Below, in pieces: positions 11,307-21,562 of a stretch of DNA of 64,000 nt. Origin of the DNA: Sphaerisporangium rubeum (GTDB lineage Bacteria > Actinomycetota > Actinomycetes > Streptosporangiales > Streptosporangiaceae); NCBI RefSeq assembly GCF_014207705.1, contig NZ_JACHIU010000001.1:2286501-2350500 (forward strand). Direction: 5' to 3'. The notes under the pieces were generated by a model, which was given only the letters and a program-made list of their open reading frames with translations, was not told the DNA's origin and made no database searches. The stretch's first letter is position 1; the number at the start of each line of letters is the position of its first letter. Both the position numbers and the translations under genes were made by a program.

Positions 11307-11340
11307 GTCGTCGGTCGCTGGGTAGTTGGTGGTTCTTAGC

Positions 11341-11494
11341 GGGGGATTGATGGAGATTTGGGGGGGTTCTGGGGGGTGGGTGGTGGAGGAGGTGGGGGTG
11401 AGGGTGATTGATTTGGGGTGGTGAGGGTGGGTTAGGGGGGCTTGGGGGTTGGGAGGTGGTGGGGGAGGGTTGACGCGGGGGTTCGGACTGGGGG
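11341..11494 (+). other. G-rich tract with G-quadruplex potential
   Basis: The plus strand carries more than ten runs of three to seven G within 150 bases, with almost no C before 11,440. Short loops between runs (for example GGGGGGTGGGTGG) fit the usual G-quadruplex pattern. It ends about 60 bases before the gene at 11,556, so it sits in or near that gene's promoter region. Confidence 0.6.
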
Positions 11495-11542
11495 TTAACA
11501 TGGCCGTAACCCTCCGGTAGCGCCGTAAGTCTTGACGTTTTC

Positions 11543-11548
11543 TAGGCT
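11543..11548 (+). promoter_or_regulatory. Candidate -10 element of a leaderless promoter
   Basis: TAGGCT begins 13 bases before the ATG at 11,556 and matches the actinobacterial TANNNT -10 pattern. Its position puts transcription start on or next to the ATG, and there is no Shine-Dalgarno sequence. No good -35 is visible. Confidence 0.45.
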
Positions 11549-11555
11549 CCGCGCC

Positions 11556-12524
11556 ATGGGTGTGATCGAAGTGGATCGGGCTCGTGCTCGGGGGCCACGA
11601 CTGATCGCAGGCCGTCCGTGGACGGACGACGTGCTCGACGAGGCCGTGCATGCCCTAGGGCGTGGGCACCTCGAATACGCCCTTCCCGCTCTCGTCGGTT
11701 CCCGGGGGGACCACGAGGTGCGCGCTCTACGTGTGGAGGCGCTGGGAAGGGCCGCCGTGGGTCTCACCGGGGGCATCGAGGCCCTGTTGTCGCGAGACCG
11801 AGCCAATCCCGATCTGTGGCTGTGGCTGGCCCGGGTCCGTATCGAAGAGGCCTGGCACGTCAAACCGGACGTGCGCGCGCGGGCCGTGCAGGCCGACCGG
11901 TTACAGATGTACCAGCGTGCCATGGAGTCCGCGAGAACGCCGCTGCACACCGCGGCGCGGCTCGCGCCGGACGATCCGGTGCCGTGGATCTGCCTGTTGT
12001 GGATGGCCATCGGCCTGGAGTGGCCGAGGCGGGAACGCGACGAGATCTACGAGGAAGCCATGGCCCGCGCGCCGCGTCTGTACGCGACCGCCGTGGCCCG
12101 CCTCGTCAGCCTGTCGCCGGGCTGGGGCGGCACGACCCAGGAGATGCTGGCCTTCGCCCGCGCCTCCGCGACCCGGGCCCGCACCGGTGACCCGATGTCG
12201 GCGTTGCTGCCGCTGGCCTACTTCGAGTACATGTCCGCCGAGCGGGTGAGCCGGTCGCGATTATGGGATTCGTTCGAGGTGCAGCGGGAGCTCACCGTGG
12301 CGGCCGGCCTGTGGCACGACGGCCGCGGCGGCCCCCCGCACCCGAGGGCCGTGGAGGCGCACAACGCGTTCGGCGCGGCGTTCTACCTGGCCGACATGCG
12401 CCGGCCCGCTCGCGGTCACCTTTCCCGCACGGCCGGTAGATTCAGCACTCTGCCGTGGTCGCATCTCGGTGACCCGGCGAAGGAGTACGGCAAGGCCTGC
12501 TCGCGACTGAACATCACGAACTGA
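11556..12524 (+). CDS. Conserved helical protein of unknown function
   Basis: The 322-residue soluble protein is rich in Ala, Arg, Leu and Trp. It reads like a set of helical hairpins (ALVGSRGDHEVRALRVEALG; WLWLARVRIEEAW; LHTAARLAPDDPVPWICLL; RDEIYEEAMARAPRLY), which suggests a TPR- or DUF4034-like alpha-solenoid. No catalytic motif is visible, so I assign no function. The ATG at 11,556 is preferred because a TAGGCT element lies at leaderless spacing; a TTG at 11,532 would extend the frame by 8 codons. Its 3' end overlaps that of yaaA by 11 bases on the opposite strand. Confidence 0.75.
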   Translation: MGVIEVDRARARGPRLIAGRPWTDDVLDEAVHALGRGHLEYALPALVGSRGDHEVRALRVEALGRAAVGLTGGIEALLSRDRANPDLWLWLARVRIEEAWHVKPDVRARAVQADRLQMYQRAMESARTPLHTAARLAPDDPVPWICLLWMAIGLEWPRRERDEIYEEAMARAPRLYATAVARLVSLSPGWGGTTQEMLAFARASATRARTGDPMSALLPLAYFEYMSAERVSRSRLWDSFEVQRELTVAAGLWHDGRGGPPHPRAVEAHNAFGAAFYLADMRRPARGHLSRTAGRFSTLPWSHLGDPAKEYGKACSRLNITN

Positions 12525-13278
12525 TGACGATGTCCACGGTCCACGGATCGCCGGCCTTCGGCGGCGGGCCGAGTTCGGCCGTGTGACCGATCTCGGTGAG
12601 CAGCGCGGCGAGCGCCTTCGGGCTGCGGGGGCTCGCCGCGCTTTCGAGCAGGGAGCGCGCGACCGCGCCACGGGTCGCCTTGGCCATGTGGCTGACCACC
12701 GAGCGCGCGCCGTTCACCTCACGCAGCACCCGGATCGTGACGGCCGGTGACGCCGGCCGCCAGGCGGCGGCGTAGGTCGAGGAACGCAGATCGACGACGA
12801 GCCCCCGTTCGGAGCCGAGGGCCTCGGTGAGGAACGGCCGCCAGTGGGCCGCCAGACCGCCGAGAGGCGGCAGCCGCACCCCCATGGACAACCGGTAGGG
12901 GGGAACGCGGTCCCGTAGGCGCAGCGCGCCCCACAGGCCCGAGAACACGATCACGGAGCGGCCCGCGCGCCGGCGCGCGGCGGCGTCCAAGGTGGCGAGG
13001 CCCAGGTTGTCGTACAGGACCCCGGTGTACAGCCGGCCCACCGGCAGCGTGGCGGCGGTGCGCAGCTCACGGTCGACGGCGAGCTCCCCGGCCTGGCCGG
13101 GGGTGAGGCCGAGGACGGCCAGCGCGTCGCCTTGTGGCCCGCGGGCCACGGCGGTGAGCGCGTCGAGGACCTTCTCCCGGGCCGAGGTCAGCGCGGGGAA
13201 GCTCAGGGCGTCCAGGTCCAGGGGCCGGCCGTCGCCTTCGGCGGCCTTTCCCTCGGACGGCGGCAACAGGATCAGCAC
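12514..13278 (-). CDS. yaaA: YaaA family protein (peroxide stress / UPF0246)
   Basis: The 254-residue protein opens with MLILLPPSEGKA, the hallmark of the YaaA/DUF328 family, followed by FPALTSAREKVLDAL and the conserved GRLYTGVLYDNL. In E. coli YaaA limits free iron and DNA damage during peroxide stress; the same role is likely but not proven here. The later VIVFSGLWGALRL and DLRSSTYAAAW motifs also match the family. It starts at a GTG with a TAGGAT element at leaderless spacing. Length fits the family. Confidence 0.9.
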   Translation of the reverse strand: MLILLPPSEGKAAEGDGRPLDLDALSFPALTSAREKVLDALTAVARGPQGDALAVLGLTPGQAGELAVDRELRTAATLPVGRLYTGVLYDNLGLATLDAAARRRAGRSVIVFSGLWGALRLRDRVPPYRLSMGVRLPPLGGLAAHWRPFLTEALGSERGLVVDLRSSTYAAAWRPASPAVTIRVLREVNGARSVVSHMAKATRGAVARSLLESAASPRSPKALAALLTEIGHTAELGPPPKAGDPWTVDIVISS

Positions 13279-13284
13279 GGCGCG

Positions 13285-13290
13285 ATCCTA
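13285..13290 (-). promoter_or_regulatory. Candidate -10 element of leaderless yaaA promoter
   Basis: On the minus strand TAGGAT is followed by six bases and the GTG start of yaaA, the arrangement expected of a leaderless transcript. No Shine-Dalgarno sequence is present. Confidence 0.5.
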
Positions 13291-13469
13291 GCGCCCGCCC
13301 AGGTCAGGGGACCTGGCGAGCCCTAAGCGTCCCGGCGATCCTCTGCGGGGCGCCGGATGTGCCGGCGTCCCGCCATGGCACGCGGCGGGGTCAGAGCCCG
13401 TCAGGGCACCGTGCCGCCGCGTCTGGTGTGCGGTTGTGATCTATTGGATGCGGAGCGTCGAGCAGGGGC

Positions 13470-13700
13470 TCAGCGCTCGTCGTTGGTCGCGGTCGAAGGG
13501 GTTTCGCTGAGCCGTGCCGACTCGTCCTGGATTTCGGCACCCTTGTCGCGCAGAGCCGCGACGTGCCGTCGCCCGTGGTGGGCGCAGAACAACAGCTCCC
13601 CGCCCACGGGGAGAGACGCGCGGATGTACGCCTGGGCGCCGCACCGGTCGCACCGGTCCACGGCGGTCAGCGGCTTGGTGGGGGCGAGAGCTCCAGTCAC
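13470..13700 (-). CDS. Small zinc-finger-like protein (DUF7455 type)
   Basis: The 76-residue protein contains DRCDRCGAQAYIRA and LLFCAHHGRRH, giving a Cys-X2-Cys plus Cys-X-His-His set that could bind one zinc ion. Actinobacteria commonly carry such a protein near hrdB and the topoisomerase IV genes; function is unknown. I chose the GTG at 13,700, which has GAAAGG 6 bases upstream. The acidic C-terminal tail looks disordered. It is divergent from parE. Confidence 0.8.
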   Translation of the reverse strand: MTGALAPTKPLTAVDRCDRCGAQAYIRASLPVGGELLFCAHHGRRHVAALRDKGAEIQDESARLSETPSTATNDER

Positions 13701-13904
13701 GTATCGCCTTTCGGGTCACCCCACTGACGTGGGGATTTTGGCGTCAGTCACTTGGCACAACATCTAACCCGCGGCGGACGTTCCCAATCGTGCCCGCGAT
13801 ACGCCGAGAGCAGAATGTGTCGTTAAGTGAGGTGATTCCGCCGCGGGACGACGCAGTACACCGTAGTGGTGGGACGCTTAGGGGCGGCGTGGCAGCGGAA
13901 ACGG

Positions 13905-13910
13905 TAGGCT
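13905..13910 (+). promoter_or_regulatory. Candidate -10 element upstream of parE
   Basis: TAGGCT matches TANNNT. Transcription would begin near 13,917, just before the ATG of a 9-codon frame at 13,919 and about 28 bases before the parE GTG. A -35 match is weak. Confidence 0.4.
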
Positions 13911-13918
13911 ACGCACAC

Positions 13919-13944
13919 ATGTTCGATGTTCAGTGGGAGTGGGA

Positions 13945-13948
<4 letters not shown>
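13919..13948 (+). CDS. Possible 9-residue leader peptide coupled to parE
   Basis: An ATG at 13,919 opens a frame encoding MFDVQWEWE whose TGA (13,946-13,948) overlaps the parE GTG at 13,945 as GTGA. A TAGGCT element at 13,905 would place transcription start within about two bases of this ATG, so it could be translated leaderless. Two Trp codons in nine is notable for a short frame. Whether it is made is unknown; the short GTGGGA repeats here could equally be the parE ribosome-binding region. Confidence 0.3.
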
Positions 13949-16017
<2,069 letters not shown>

Positions 16018-16052
16018 GCCGGAGCGTGAGGCCCCGGCCCAGGCGTGCTCGA

Positions 16053-16553
16053 TCACACTTCGACAGGCATGAGCTTGCCGCTGTGCACGTCGTACACCGC
16101 GCCACCGACGTTCAGCCGCTCCGGCAGGTAGGGGTAGGTGCGGATGCGCACGAGGTCGCGGCGCAGGGCCGCGTCCTGGTCGGGCACCGTGTGGAACTCC
16201 AGGCTCCGGGTGTCCATCCCGAAGTCGTCGAGGAGCAGGCGGTGCACGTCCTCGTCGGTTGACTTGGCCATACGGCAGTCGGTGTGCGGCATCACGAGCA
16301 CGCGGTCCACGTTGAGCAGGTAGACGGCGAGCACGAGCGTGCGCAGCACGTCGTCGGTCACCCGGGCCCCGGCGTTGCGCAGGATCTTCGCGTCACCGGC
16401 TTTGAGCCCGAGCAGGCCGAGCGGGTCGATGCGCGAGTCCATGCACGTGACCACGGCCAGGGTGCGCGCGGCACGGCCGGTCAGAGAGGAGATCGAGAAG
16501 TTCTTCGCGTACTTCTCATTGGCGGCCAGCAGGTCGTCAAAAGCTCCGGTCAT
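16053..16553 (-). CDS. Beta-class carbonic anhydrase
   Basis: The 166-residue enzyme should interconvert CO2 and bicarbonate, supplying bicarbonate for carboxylases such as the acyl-CoA carboxylase encoded in this window. Zinc ligands Cys37 (in TCMDSR, with Asp39 and Arg41), His90 and Cys93 (in MPHTDC) are all present, as is the NAGARVTDD segment of the active site. The length fits the short actinobacterial beta-CA subgroup. No signal peptide is seen. It is transcribed convergently with parE. Confidence 0.92.
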   Translation of the reverse strand: MTGAFDDLLAANEKYAKNFSISSLTGRAARTLAVVTCMDSRIDPLGLLGLKAGDAKILRNAGARVTDDVLRTLVLAVYLLNVDRVLVMPHTDCRMAKSTDEDVHRLLLDDFGMDTRSLEFHTVPDQDAALRRDLVRIRTYPYLPERLNVGGAVYDVHSGKLMPVEV

Positions 16554-16694
16554 GCCACCAATCTTCCCGGATGCCGAAATCCGTAATAGCAGTGGGTGGG
16601 TCCGGAATCAGGATCGTAAAGATCCCGCACCGCGCCGTCGCTCGGGGTGATGATGAAGTCACTCGGAGTGTGGTTCGTGGGAGGGTTCCTCATC

Positions 16695-17018
16695 GTGGGC
16701 ATGAACGATTCGGTGGCCGGCTACCTGCGCGGCCGGGCCAGATGGCGCCTGGACCGTGTGCAGCGCAACGACGGCGCCTGGAACGCGCGCTGCGCACTGG
16801 CCCTGCTGGACGCCGCCGCCTACGCGCAGGCGCTCCCCGAGGACGACCCGCTGATCCTCGCCCTGGAGGACGCCGGTTGCTTCGGCCCGCACGGCCTCGG
16901 CGACTTCGAGCCGGTGGAAGCCGTCGCGAAACTCATCGACTTCTGGTCAGAAGGCGAGCCGTGGGAACTCCTCACGGCCATCCCCCCGGTGGCCCGGGGG
17001 GACGCCGTGCGCCGCTGA
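16695..17018 (+). CDS. Small conserved protein of unknown function
   Basis: The product is about 107 residues, helical and charged, with DRVQRNDGAWNARCALALLDAA and an acidic middle (LPEDDPLILALEDAG). No motif points to a function. The start is ambiguous: GTG at 16,695 has GGGAGG about 9 bases upstream, ATG at 16,701 follows in frame, and ATGs at 16,647-16,653 would add a short hydrophobic leader but lack a ribosome-binding site. It lies between carbonic anhydrase and a small membrane protein with normal GC bias for the region. Confidence 0.6.
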   Translation: MGMNDSVAGYLRGRARWRLDRVQRNDGAWNARCALALLDAAAYAQALPEDDPLILALEDAGCFGPHGLGDFEPVEAVAKLIDFWSEGEPWELLTAIPPVARGDAVRR

Positions 17019-17118
17019 CCACGCTGTCGGCCGCGGCCGGAGAATGCCGCTACGAGCGAAGGTTCCGCCGTGATCGCGACGTCTCCTCGGACCACTGGCG
17101 GTATCGCCGGCCCGCTTC

Positions 17119-17124
17119 TACGCT
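17119..17124 (+). promoter_or_regulatory. Candidate -10 element of a leaderless promoter
   Basis: TACGCT is followed by six bases and the GTG at 17,131, the geometry of a leaderless transcript. There is no Shine-Dalgarno sequence before the GTG. Confidence 0.45.
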
Positions 17125-17130
17125 CCGGTC

Positions 17131-17664
17131 GTGGCGAGCATCAACTACTTCGAGGCCTGGGGGATGTGGTGGGAAGGGAAGTCCACGCTCGGTCATGATC
17201 TCTTCGGTGTCATGTCCATGGTGTGGGTGGGCCGTATCGGGAAGATCCTGAGCTTCGCAGGCGGCCTGACCCTCCTGCTGGACATCATCGGTGCCGAGCG
17301 TCTGCGGCGCCTGGCTCCCGCCATCAGGAAAGGTGGCTGCCTGCTCGTGCTGGCCTGTTACGGGTCGGCGTTCTTCTTGGCGCCGGCCGCGGCGGAGCAT
17401 TTGTTCTTCCTGCTGGACCTGGTGGAACGGATGCCCGACATCCCGGTGATCAGGTTCGTGCTCTACGTCGCCGCCTTCCTCGTGACCATGGTCCTGGTGA
17501 TCTTCGGTCCGCTCTTTCTGTTCTACGCGCCTGGACTGGTGCTGATGTGGGTTCAGGAGCAGGTGGCGCGCCTGCTGGCCCACGAACGCAACGTGACGAT
17601 CATGCGGATCGGCGCGCTGGTCTGCGTCGTGGTGGGCTTCCACTTCGATCTGCTGGCTTCGTAG
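17131..17664 (+). CDS. Predicted membrane protein of unknown function
   Basis: The 177-residue protein has about four hydrophobic segments: near residues 40-52 (ILSFAGGLTLLLDII), 69-88 (LLVLACYGSAFFLAP), 105-132 (FVLYVAAFLVTMVLVIFGPL) and near the C-terminus (MRIGALVCVVVGFHF). The N-terminus is rich in Trp and Met (YFEAWGMWWEG). I do not recognise the family. The GTG start is supported by a TACGCT element at leaderless spacing. It ends 14 bases before the stop of the convergent redoxin gene. Confidence 0.65.
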   Translation: MASINYFEAWGMWWEGKSTLGHDLFGVMSMVWVGRIGKILSFAGGLTLLLDIIGAERLRRLAPAIRKGGCLLVLACYGSAFFLAPAAAEHLFFLLDLVERMPDIPVIRFVLYVAAFLVTMVLVIFGPLFLFYAPGLVLMWVQEQVARLLAHERNVTIMRIGALVCVVVGFHFDLLAS

Positions 17665-17678
17665 CCTCTCGTGGAGTG

Positions 17679-18260
17679 CTAGGCGGGTTCGTTGCCCGGC
17701 TTCCACTTGATGCCGCAGCCGAGGCTCGGCGCCTGGTCTCCCGGCGCCTCCTGGCCGGCGAGGACCGCGTCGATCGCGCGGCGCAGCGACGACCCCGTCA
17801 CCGGGACCTGGTTGGACGGACGCGCGTCGTCGAACTCCCCGCGGTACGCCAGCCGCAGGTCGCCGTCGTACAGGAAGAAGTCCGGTGTGCAGGCCGCTCG
17901 GTAGGCGTGCGCCACCTCCTGTGACTCGTCCACGAGGTACGGGAACGTGAAGCCGGCTCGCGCCGCCTGCTCGGCCAGGCGCGCGGCGCCGTCGTCGGGG
18001 TAGTTCGCCACGTCGTTGCTGCAGATCGCGACGGTCGCGACCCGGCCCGCGTAGTCGGACGCGAGGGCCCCGATGCCCTCCTCGATCCGCCGCACGTACG
18101 GGCAGTGGTTGGACAGGAAGATCACCAGAGTCGCGGAGGCACCCTTGAGATCGGTCAGCGACACCCGCGTGCCGTCGACGGCGGGCAGATCGAACTCCGG
18201 TGCCGGGGAACCCAGCGGAACCATGAATGAAGACACAGCCATGTGACCATTGTCGGCCAT
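17679..18260 (-). CDS. Thioredoxin-fold redoxin (AhpC/TSA-like)
   Basis: The 193-residue protein belongs to the redoxin superfamily: GSPAPEFDLPAVDGTRVSL, then FLSNHCPYVRRIEEG with a single active-site cysteine (NHCPYV), then VAICSNDVANYPDD and the late DFFLYDGDLRLAYRGEFDD. This pattern matches the PRX-like1 subgroup, thought to act as a thiol-disulfide or peroxide reductase; substrate unknown. A second cysteine pair partner is not obvious, although the tail has SLGCGIKW. Start codons at 18,260, 18,242 and 18,224 are in frame and none has a clear ribosome-binding site. Confidence 0.85.
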   Translation of the reverse strand: MADNGHMAVSSFMVPLGSPAPEFDLPAVDGTRVSLTDLKGASATLVIFLSNHCPYVRRIEEGIGALASDYAGRVATVAICSNDVANYPDDGAARLAEQAARAGFTFPYLVDESQEVAHAYRAACTPDFFLYDGDLRLAYRGEFDDARPSNQVPVTGSSLRRAIDAVLAGQEAPGDQAPSLGCGIKWKPGNEPA

Positions 18261-18352
18261 CCGGTTTCACCCACGTCCCGCGGGCAGGTACCCCGGCGAA
18301 CCGGTACCGGCTGCCGGCAGCCGTCTCACATATCCCGGAGAGGAGCCTCCTC

Positions 18353-18721
18353 ATGCCGCCGATCGCGACGATGCGCGCCGTGGTCCTCGACTGTCCCGAC
18401 CCAAGGGCCCTGGCCCGCTTCTACTCGGCCGTCATCGGCTGGCCGGTGACGTACGAGGACGACGACTGGGTCACCCTGGCGGAGGACGGCGCCGGCTACC
18501 GCATCTCGTTCCAGCGCGTCGAGGATCACCGGCCTCCCGTGTGGCCCGGTTCGGCGCACCCGCAGCAGTTCCACCTGGACGTGACCGTCGTGAACCGCGC
18601 CGAGGCGGGCCGCCAGGTCGAGGCCCTCGGAGCGCAGAAGCACGCGCACCAGCCCGGCAAGGACTTCACCGTCTACACCGACCCCGCCGGCCACCCCTTC
18701 TGCCTGGTGGACGCCGACTGA
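18353..18721 (+). CDS. VOC (glyoxalase/bleomycin resistance) family protein
   Basis: The 122-residue protein has the vicinal-oxygen-chelate fold: MRAVVLDCPDPRALARFYSAVIGWPV at the start and FTVYTDPAGHPFCLVDAD at the end. Such proteins bind a metal and act as isomerases, dioxygenases or drug-binding proteins; the substrate cannot be told from sequence. This glyoxalase-like subgroup (DPAGHPFCL) is very common in actinobacteria. GAGAGGAG lies about 8 bases before the ATG. It is divergent from the redoxin gene and is followed by a 30-base tandem repeat. Confidence 0.88.
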   Translation: MPPIATMRAVVLDCPDPRALARFYSAVIGWPVTYEDDDWVTLAEDGAGYRISFQRVEDHRPPVWPGSAHPQQFHLDVTVVNRAEAGRQVEALGAQKHAHQPGKDFTVYTDPAGHPFCLVDAD

Positions 18722-18730
18722 CCGCATGCC

Positions 18731-18810
18731 GACCGGCCACCTGCCGATCGACCGTCCGCCGACCGGCCACCTGCCGATCGACCGTCCGCCGACCGGCCGC
18801 CTGCCGATCG
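18731..18810. repeat. 30-base tandem repeat, 2.7 copies
   Basis: The unit GACCGGCCACCTGCCGATCG plus ACCGTCCGCC occurs exactly at 18,731-18,760 and 18,761-18,790, with a partial third copy at 18,791-18,810. It lies in the 150-base gap between the convergent VOC and parC genes. Confidence 0.9.
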
Positions 18811-18872
18811 GCCCCATGGCGCGAGCGGACCCGGCGCGCCGACTGCCGAGTGCGGCGCGCCGGGGACGGCCG

Positions 18873-21374
18873 TCAGTCGGTCTCCTCCACGGCAGGCACG
18901 CCGAGCCCCGGTGCCGGGATGGCCACGGCCCCGAGCGCGCCGCCGAGTGCGGCGATCGGATGGGGGAGCGCCGTGCCGGACCCGTCGCGGCGGCCGAGCT
19001 CGGACGGCAGCGGCACCGGCTTGCCGGTCGAGGACACAGCCTTGACCGGAGCCGGGCCGGCCCAGGCGAGGATCAGGCGGTCCTCACCCTTGAGGAACCG
19101 CTGCGCGCGGACCCCGCCGGTGGCGCGGCCCTTGGGGGGGAACTCGGCGTAGTCGGCGATCTTGACGCCGCTCGTGCCGGTCCCCGGCAGCGCGTCCGCG
19201 GCCCCGGCCACGGTGACCACACGGGACTCCTGCGCGGCGTCGACCGCGCCGAACCAGATCACCCGTGCGCCGTCCCCGAGCCGTATCCCCGCCATGCCGC
19301 CGGCGGGCCGGCCCTGGGGACGCACCGACGAGGCGGGGAACCGCAGCAACTGCGCGTCCGACGTGACGAACACCAGGTCGTGCTCCTCGGACGTCAGCTC
19401 CACGGCCCCGACCACGGTGTCCCCCGGTTTGAGGCCCATCACCTCGAACTCGTCCCGGTTGGCCGGGTACTCCGGCACCACCCGTTTCACGTTGCCCTGC
19501 GCCGTGCCGAGCGCCAGCCCCGGCCCGGACGGATCGAGCGACCCGAGCCCGATGACCGTCTCACCCGCCGACAACGTGACGTACTCGCTCACCGGATGCC
19601 CCCCCGACAGCGACGGCGGTGAGCTGGACGGCGGCAGCGTGGGCAGGTCGACCACCGACACCCGGATCAGCCGTCCGGCCGAGGTCACCACCCCGACCTC
19701 TCCGCGCACCGTCGTGCGCACCACCGACACCAGCACGTCGTGTGAGGACCGCTCCTCTCCCGCGCCGAGCGGCTCGGCGCCGCTGGTGCGGGCCAGCAGG
19801 CCGGTGGAGGACAGCAGCACCAGGCACGGGTCGTCGGCGACCTCCAGCGGGATGCCGCCGGCGACCGGGACGGCGTCCGCCTCCAGCAGCACGGTGCGCC
19901 GCGGCGTGCCGTAGGTCTTGGCGACGTCCTTCAGCTCGGCCGACACGACCTTGCGCAGGCGGTCGTCCGAGGACAGGATCGCGGTCAGCTCGGCGATCTC
20001 CGCACGCAGGGTCTCGCGCTCGGTCTCCAGCTCCAGCCGGTCGTACTTGGTGAGGCGGCGCAGCGGCGTGTCGAGGATGTAGGAGGCCTGGATCTCCGAC
20101 AGGTCGAACACCTGCGTCAGCCGCGCGCGCGCGTCGGCGGTGTCCTCGGAGGAACGGATGACGGCGATGACCTCGTCGATGTTCAGCAGCGCCACGATGA
20201 GGCCGTCCACCAGGTGGAGCCGGTCCTCGCGCTTGCGCCGCCGGAACTGCGACCGCCGCCGCACCACGTCGATGCGGTGGTCGACGTACACCCGCAGCAG
20301 CTCGCGCAGCCCGAGCGTGCGCGGCTGGCCGTCGACCAGCGCGACGTTGTTGATGCCGAACGTCTCCTCCATCGGCGTGAGCCGGTACAGCTCGGCGAGC
20401 ACCGCCTCGGGATGGAAGCCGTTCTTGATCTCGATGACCAGGCTCAGGCCCTTGTGCCGGTCACTGAGGTCCTTGAGGTCGGCGATGCCGAGCAGCCGCT
20501 TGGACGTCACCAACTCCTTGATCTTGGTGACGACGCGCTCGGGCCCGACGTTGAACGGCAGCTCGGTGACCACGATGCCCTTGCGGCGCGGTGTGACCTG
20601 CTCGATCGTGGTCCTGGCCCGCATGCGGAACGTGCCACGGCCCGACTCGTACGCGTCGCGGATGCCGGCGAGGCCCATGATCAGGCCACCGGTCGGCAGG
20701 TCGGGGCCGGGGACGAACCGCATCAGATCGTCAAGCGTGGCGTCGGGGTGGTCGATCAGGTGGCGCGCCGCGGCGATGACCTCGTTGAGGTTGTGCGGCG
20801 CCATGTTGGTCGCCATGCCGACCGCGATGCCGGCCGCGCCGTTCACCAGCAGGTTGGGGAAGGCGCTCGGCAGGACCGTCGGCTCGGTCTCCTGGCCGTC
20901 GTAGTTGGGCTTGAAGTCGACGGTGTCCTCGTCGATCGACTGCACCATGAGCATGGCCGCGGGGGCCAGCCGCGCCTCGGTGTACCGCATGGCGGCCGGC
21001 AGATCGTCCGGTGAGCCGAAGTTGCCGTGGCCGTCGACCAGCGGCAACCGCATCGAGAACGGCTGCGCCATGCGCACGAGCGCGTCGTAGATCGCCGTGT
21101 CGCCGTGGGGGTGGAGCTTGCCCATCACGTCCCCGACCACACGTGAGGACTTCACATGCCCCCGGTCGGGCCGCAGGCCCATCTCGCTCATCGAGTAGAG
21201 GATGCGGCGCTGGACCGGCTTGAGGCCGTCGCGCGCGTCGGGCAGCGCGCGCTGGTAGATCACCGAGTATGCGTACTCGAGGAAGCTGGTACGCATCTCG
21301 GCCGACACGTCGATGTCGACGATGCGTTCCTCGAAGTCCTCGTCCAGCGGGGGTGCGGTGTTCCGTCGGGCCAT
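18873..21374 (-). CDS. parC: DNA topoisomerase IV subunit A (ParC; GyrA-like)
   Basis: This is the DNA cleavage and rejoining subunit that pairs with ParE. The winged-helix region carries [24 protein letters not shown] and [17 protein letters not shown], the quinolone pocket with Thr at the position of E. coli GyrA Ser83. The catalytic Tyr is in [10 protein letters not shown]. The C-terminal beta-propeller lacks the GyrA box QRRGGKG, which argues for topoisomerase IV rather than gyrase. The start MARRNTAPP at 21,374 is chosen by family similarity; MFDMARR at 21,383 is possible and neither has a strong ribosome-binding site. The product is 833 residues. Confidence 0.93.
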   Translation of the reverse strand: MARRNTAPPLDEDFEERIVDIDVSAEMRTSFLEYAYSVIYQRALPDARDGLKPVQRRILYSMSEMGLRPDRGHVKSSRVVGDVMGKLHPHGDTAIYDALVRMAQPFSMRLPLVDGHGNFGSPDDLPAAMRYTEARLAPAAMLMVQSIDEDTVDFKPNYDGQETEPTVLPSAFPNLLVNGAAGIAVGMATNMAPHNLNEVIAAARHLIDHPDATLDDLMRFVPGPDLPTGGLIMGLAGIRDAYESGRGTFRMRARTTIEQVTPRRKGIVVTELPFNVGPERVVTKIKELVTSKRLLGIADLKDLSDRHKGLSLVIEIKNGFHPEAVLAELYRLTPMEETFGINNVALVDGQPRTLGLRELLRVYVDHRIDVVRRRSQFRRRKREDRLHLVDGLIVALLNIDEVIAVIRSSEDTADARARLTQVFDLSEIQASYILDTPLRRLTKYDRLELETERETLRAEIAELTAILSSDDRLRKVVSAELKDVAKTYGTPRRTVLLEADAVPVAGGIPLEVADDPCLVLLSSTGLLARTSGAEPLGAGEERSSHDVLVSVVRTTVRGEVGVVTSAGRLIRVSVVDLPTLPPSSSPPSLSGGHPVSEYVTLSAGETVIGLGSLDPSGPGLALGTAQGNVKRVVPEYPANRDEFEVMGLKPGDTVVGAVELTSEEHDLVFVTSDAQLLRFPASSVRPQGRPAGGMAGIRLGDGARVIWFGAVDAAQESRVVTVAGAADALPGTGTSGVKIADYAEFPPKGRATGGVRAQRFLKGEDRLILAWAGPAPVKAVSSTGKPVPLPSELGRRDGSGTALPHPIAALGGALGAVAIPAPGLGVPAVEETD

Positions 21375-21440
21375 ATCGAACATTGTGCCGAAGACCGGAA
21401 CCCCTACGCGACTCGGCGCCGTTTCACCCCCATACGTACC

Positions 21441-21480
21441 GCGCTCTCCGGGTCTCTCCGGGTCTCTCCGGGTCTCTCCG
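21441..21480. repeat. 10-base direct repeats upstream of parC
   Basis: GGTCTCTCCG occurs three times without gap at 21,451-21,480, preceded by the related GCGCTCTCCG. The period is one helical turn. The array lies 70 bases upstream of the parC start in the divergent parC-recQ promoter region, so it could be a binding site or simple slippage. Confidence 0.8.
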
Positions 21481-21562
21481 GCCACGAGGCCGTTCGCGGC
21501 CTCCGTCCACAGGCTCGCGCACCTGCCGCCGGAGTGTCCCCCGGACCTGGTAACAAGGACCC

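Larger units (their letters stand above)
9338..11555. other. Gene-free repeat island between hrdB and the next gene
   Basis: I see no convincing gene in these 2.2 kb. Open frames are products of high GC, change frame between repeat copies, and lack ribosome-binding sites. The segment holds, in order: two GGTGGCCACC palindromes about 27 bases apart (around 9346 and 9373), a 26-base tandem array, three tandem copies of a longer dispersed repeat, one inverted copy, a 26/27-base tandem array, and a G-rich tract running to about 11,494. Each is listed separately. Confidence 0.7.

Noticed and set aside
10762-11651. Open frames across the 26/27-base array, including a 280-codon minus-strand frame
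   Set aside because: They encode simple repeats of His/Pro/Arg, have no ribosome-binding site, and the frame shifts with unit length, as expected of non-coding minisatellite DNA.
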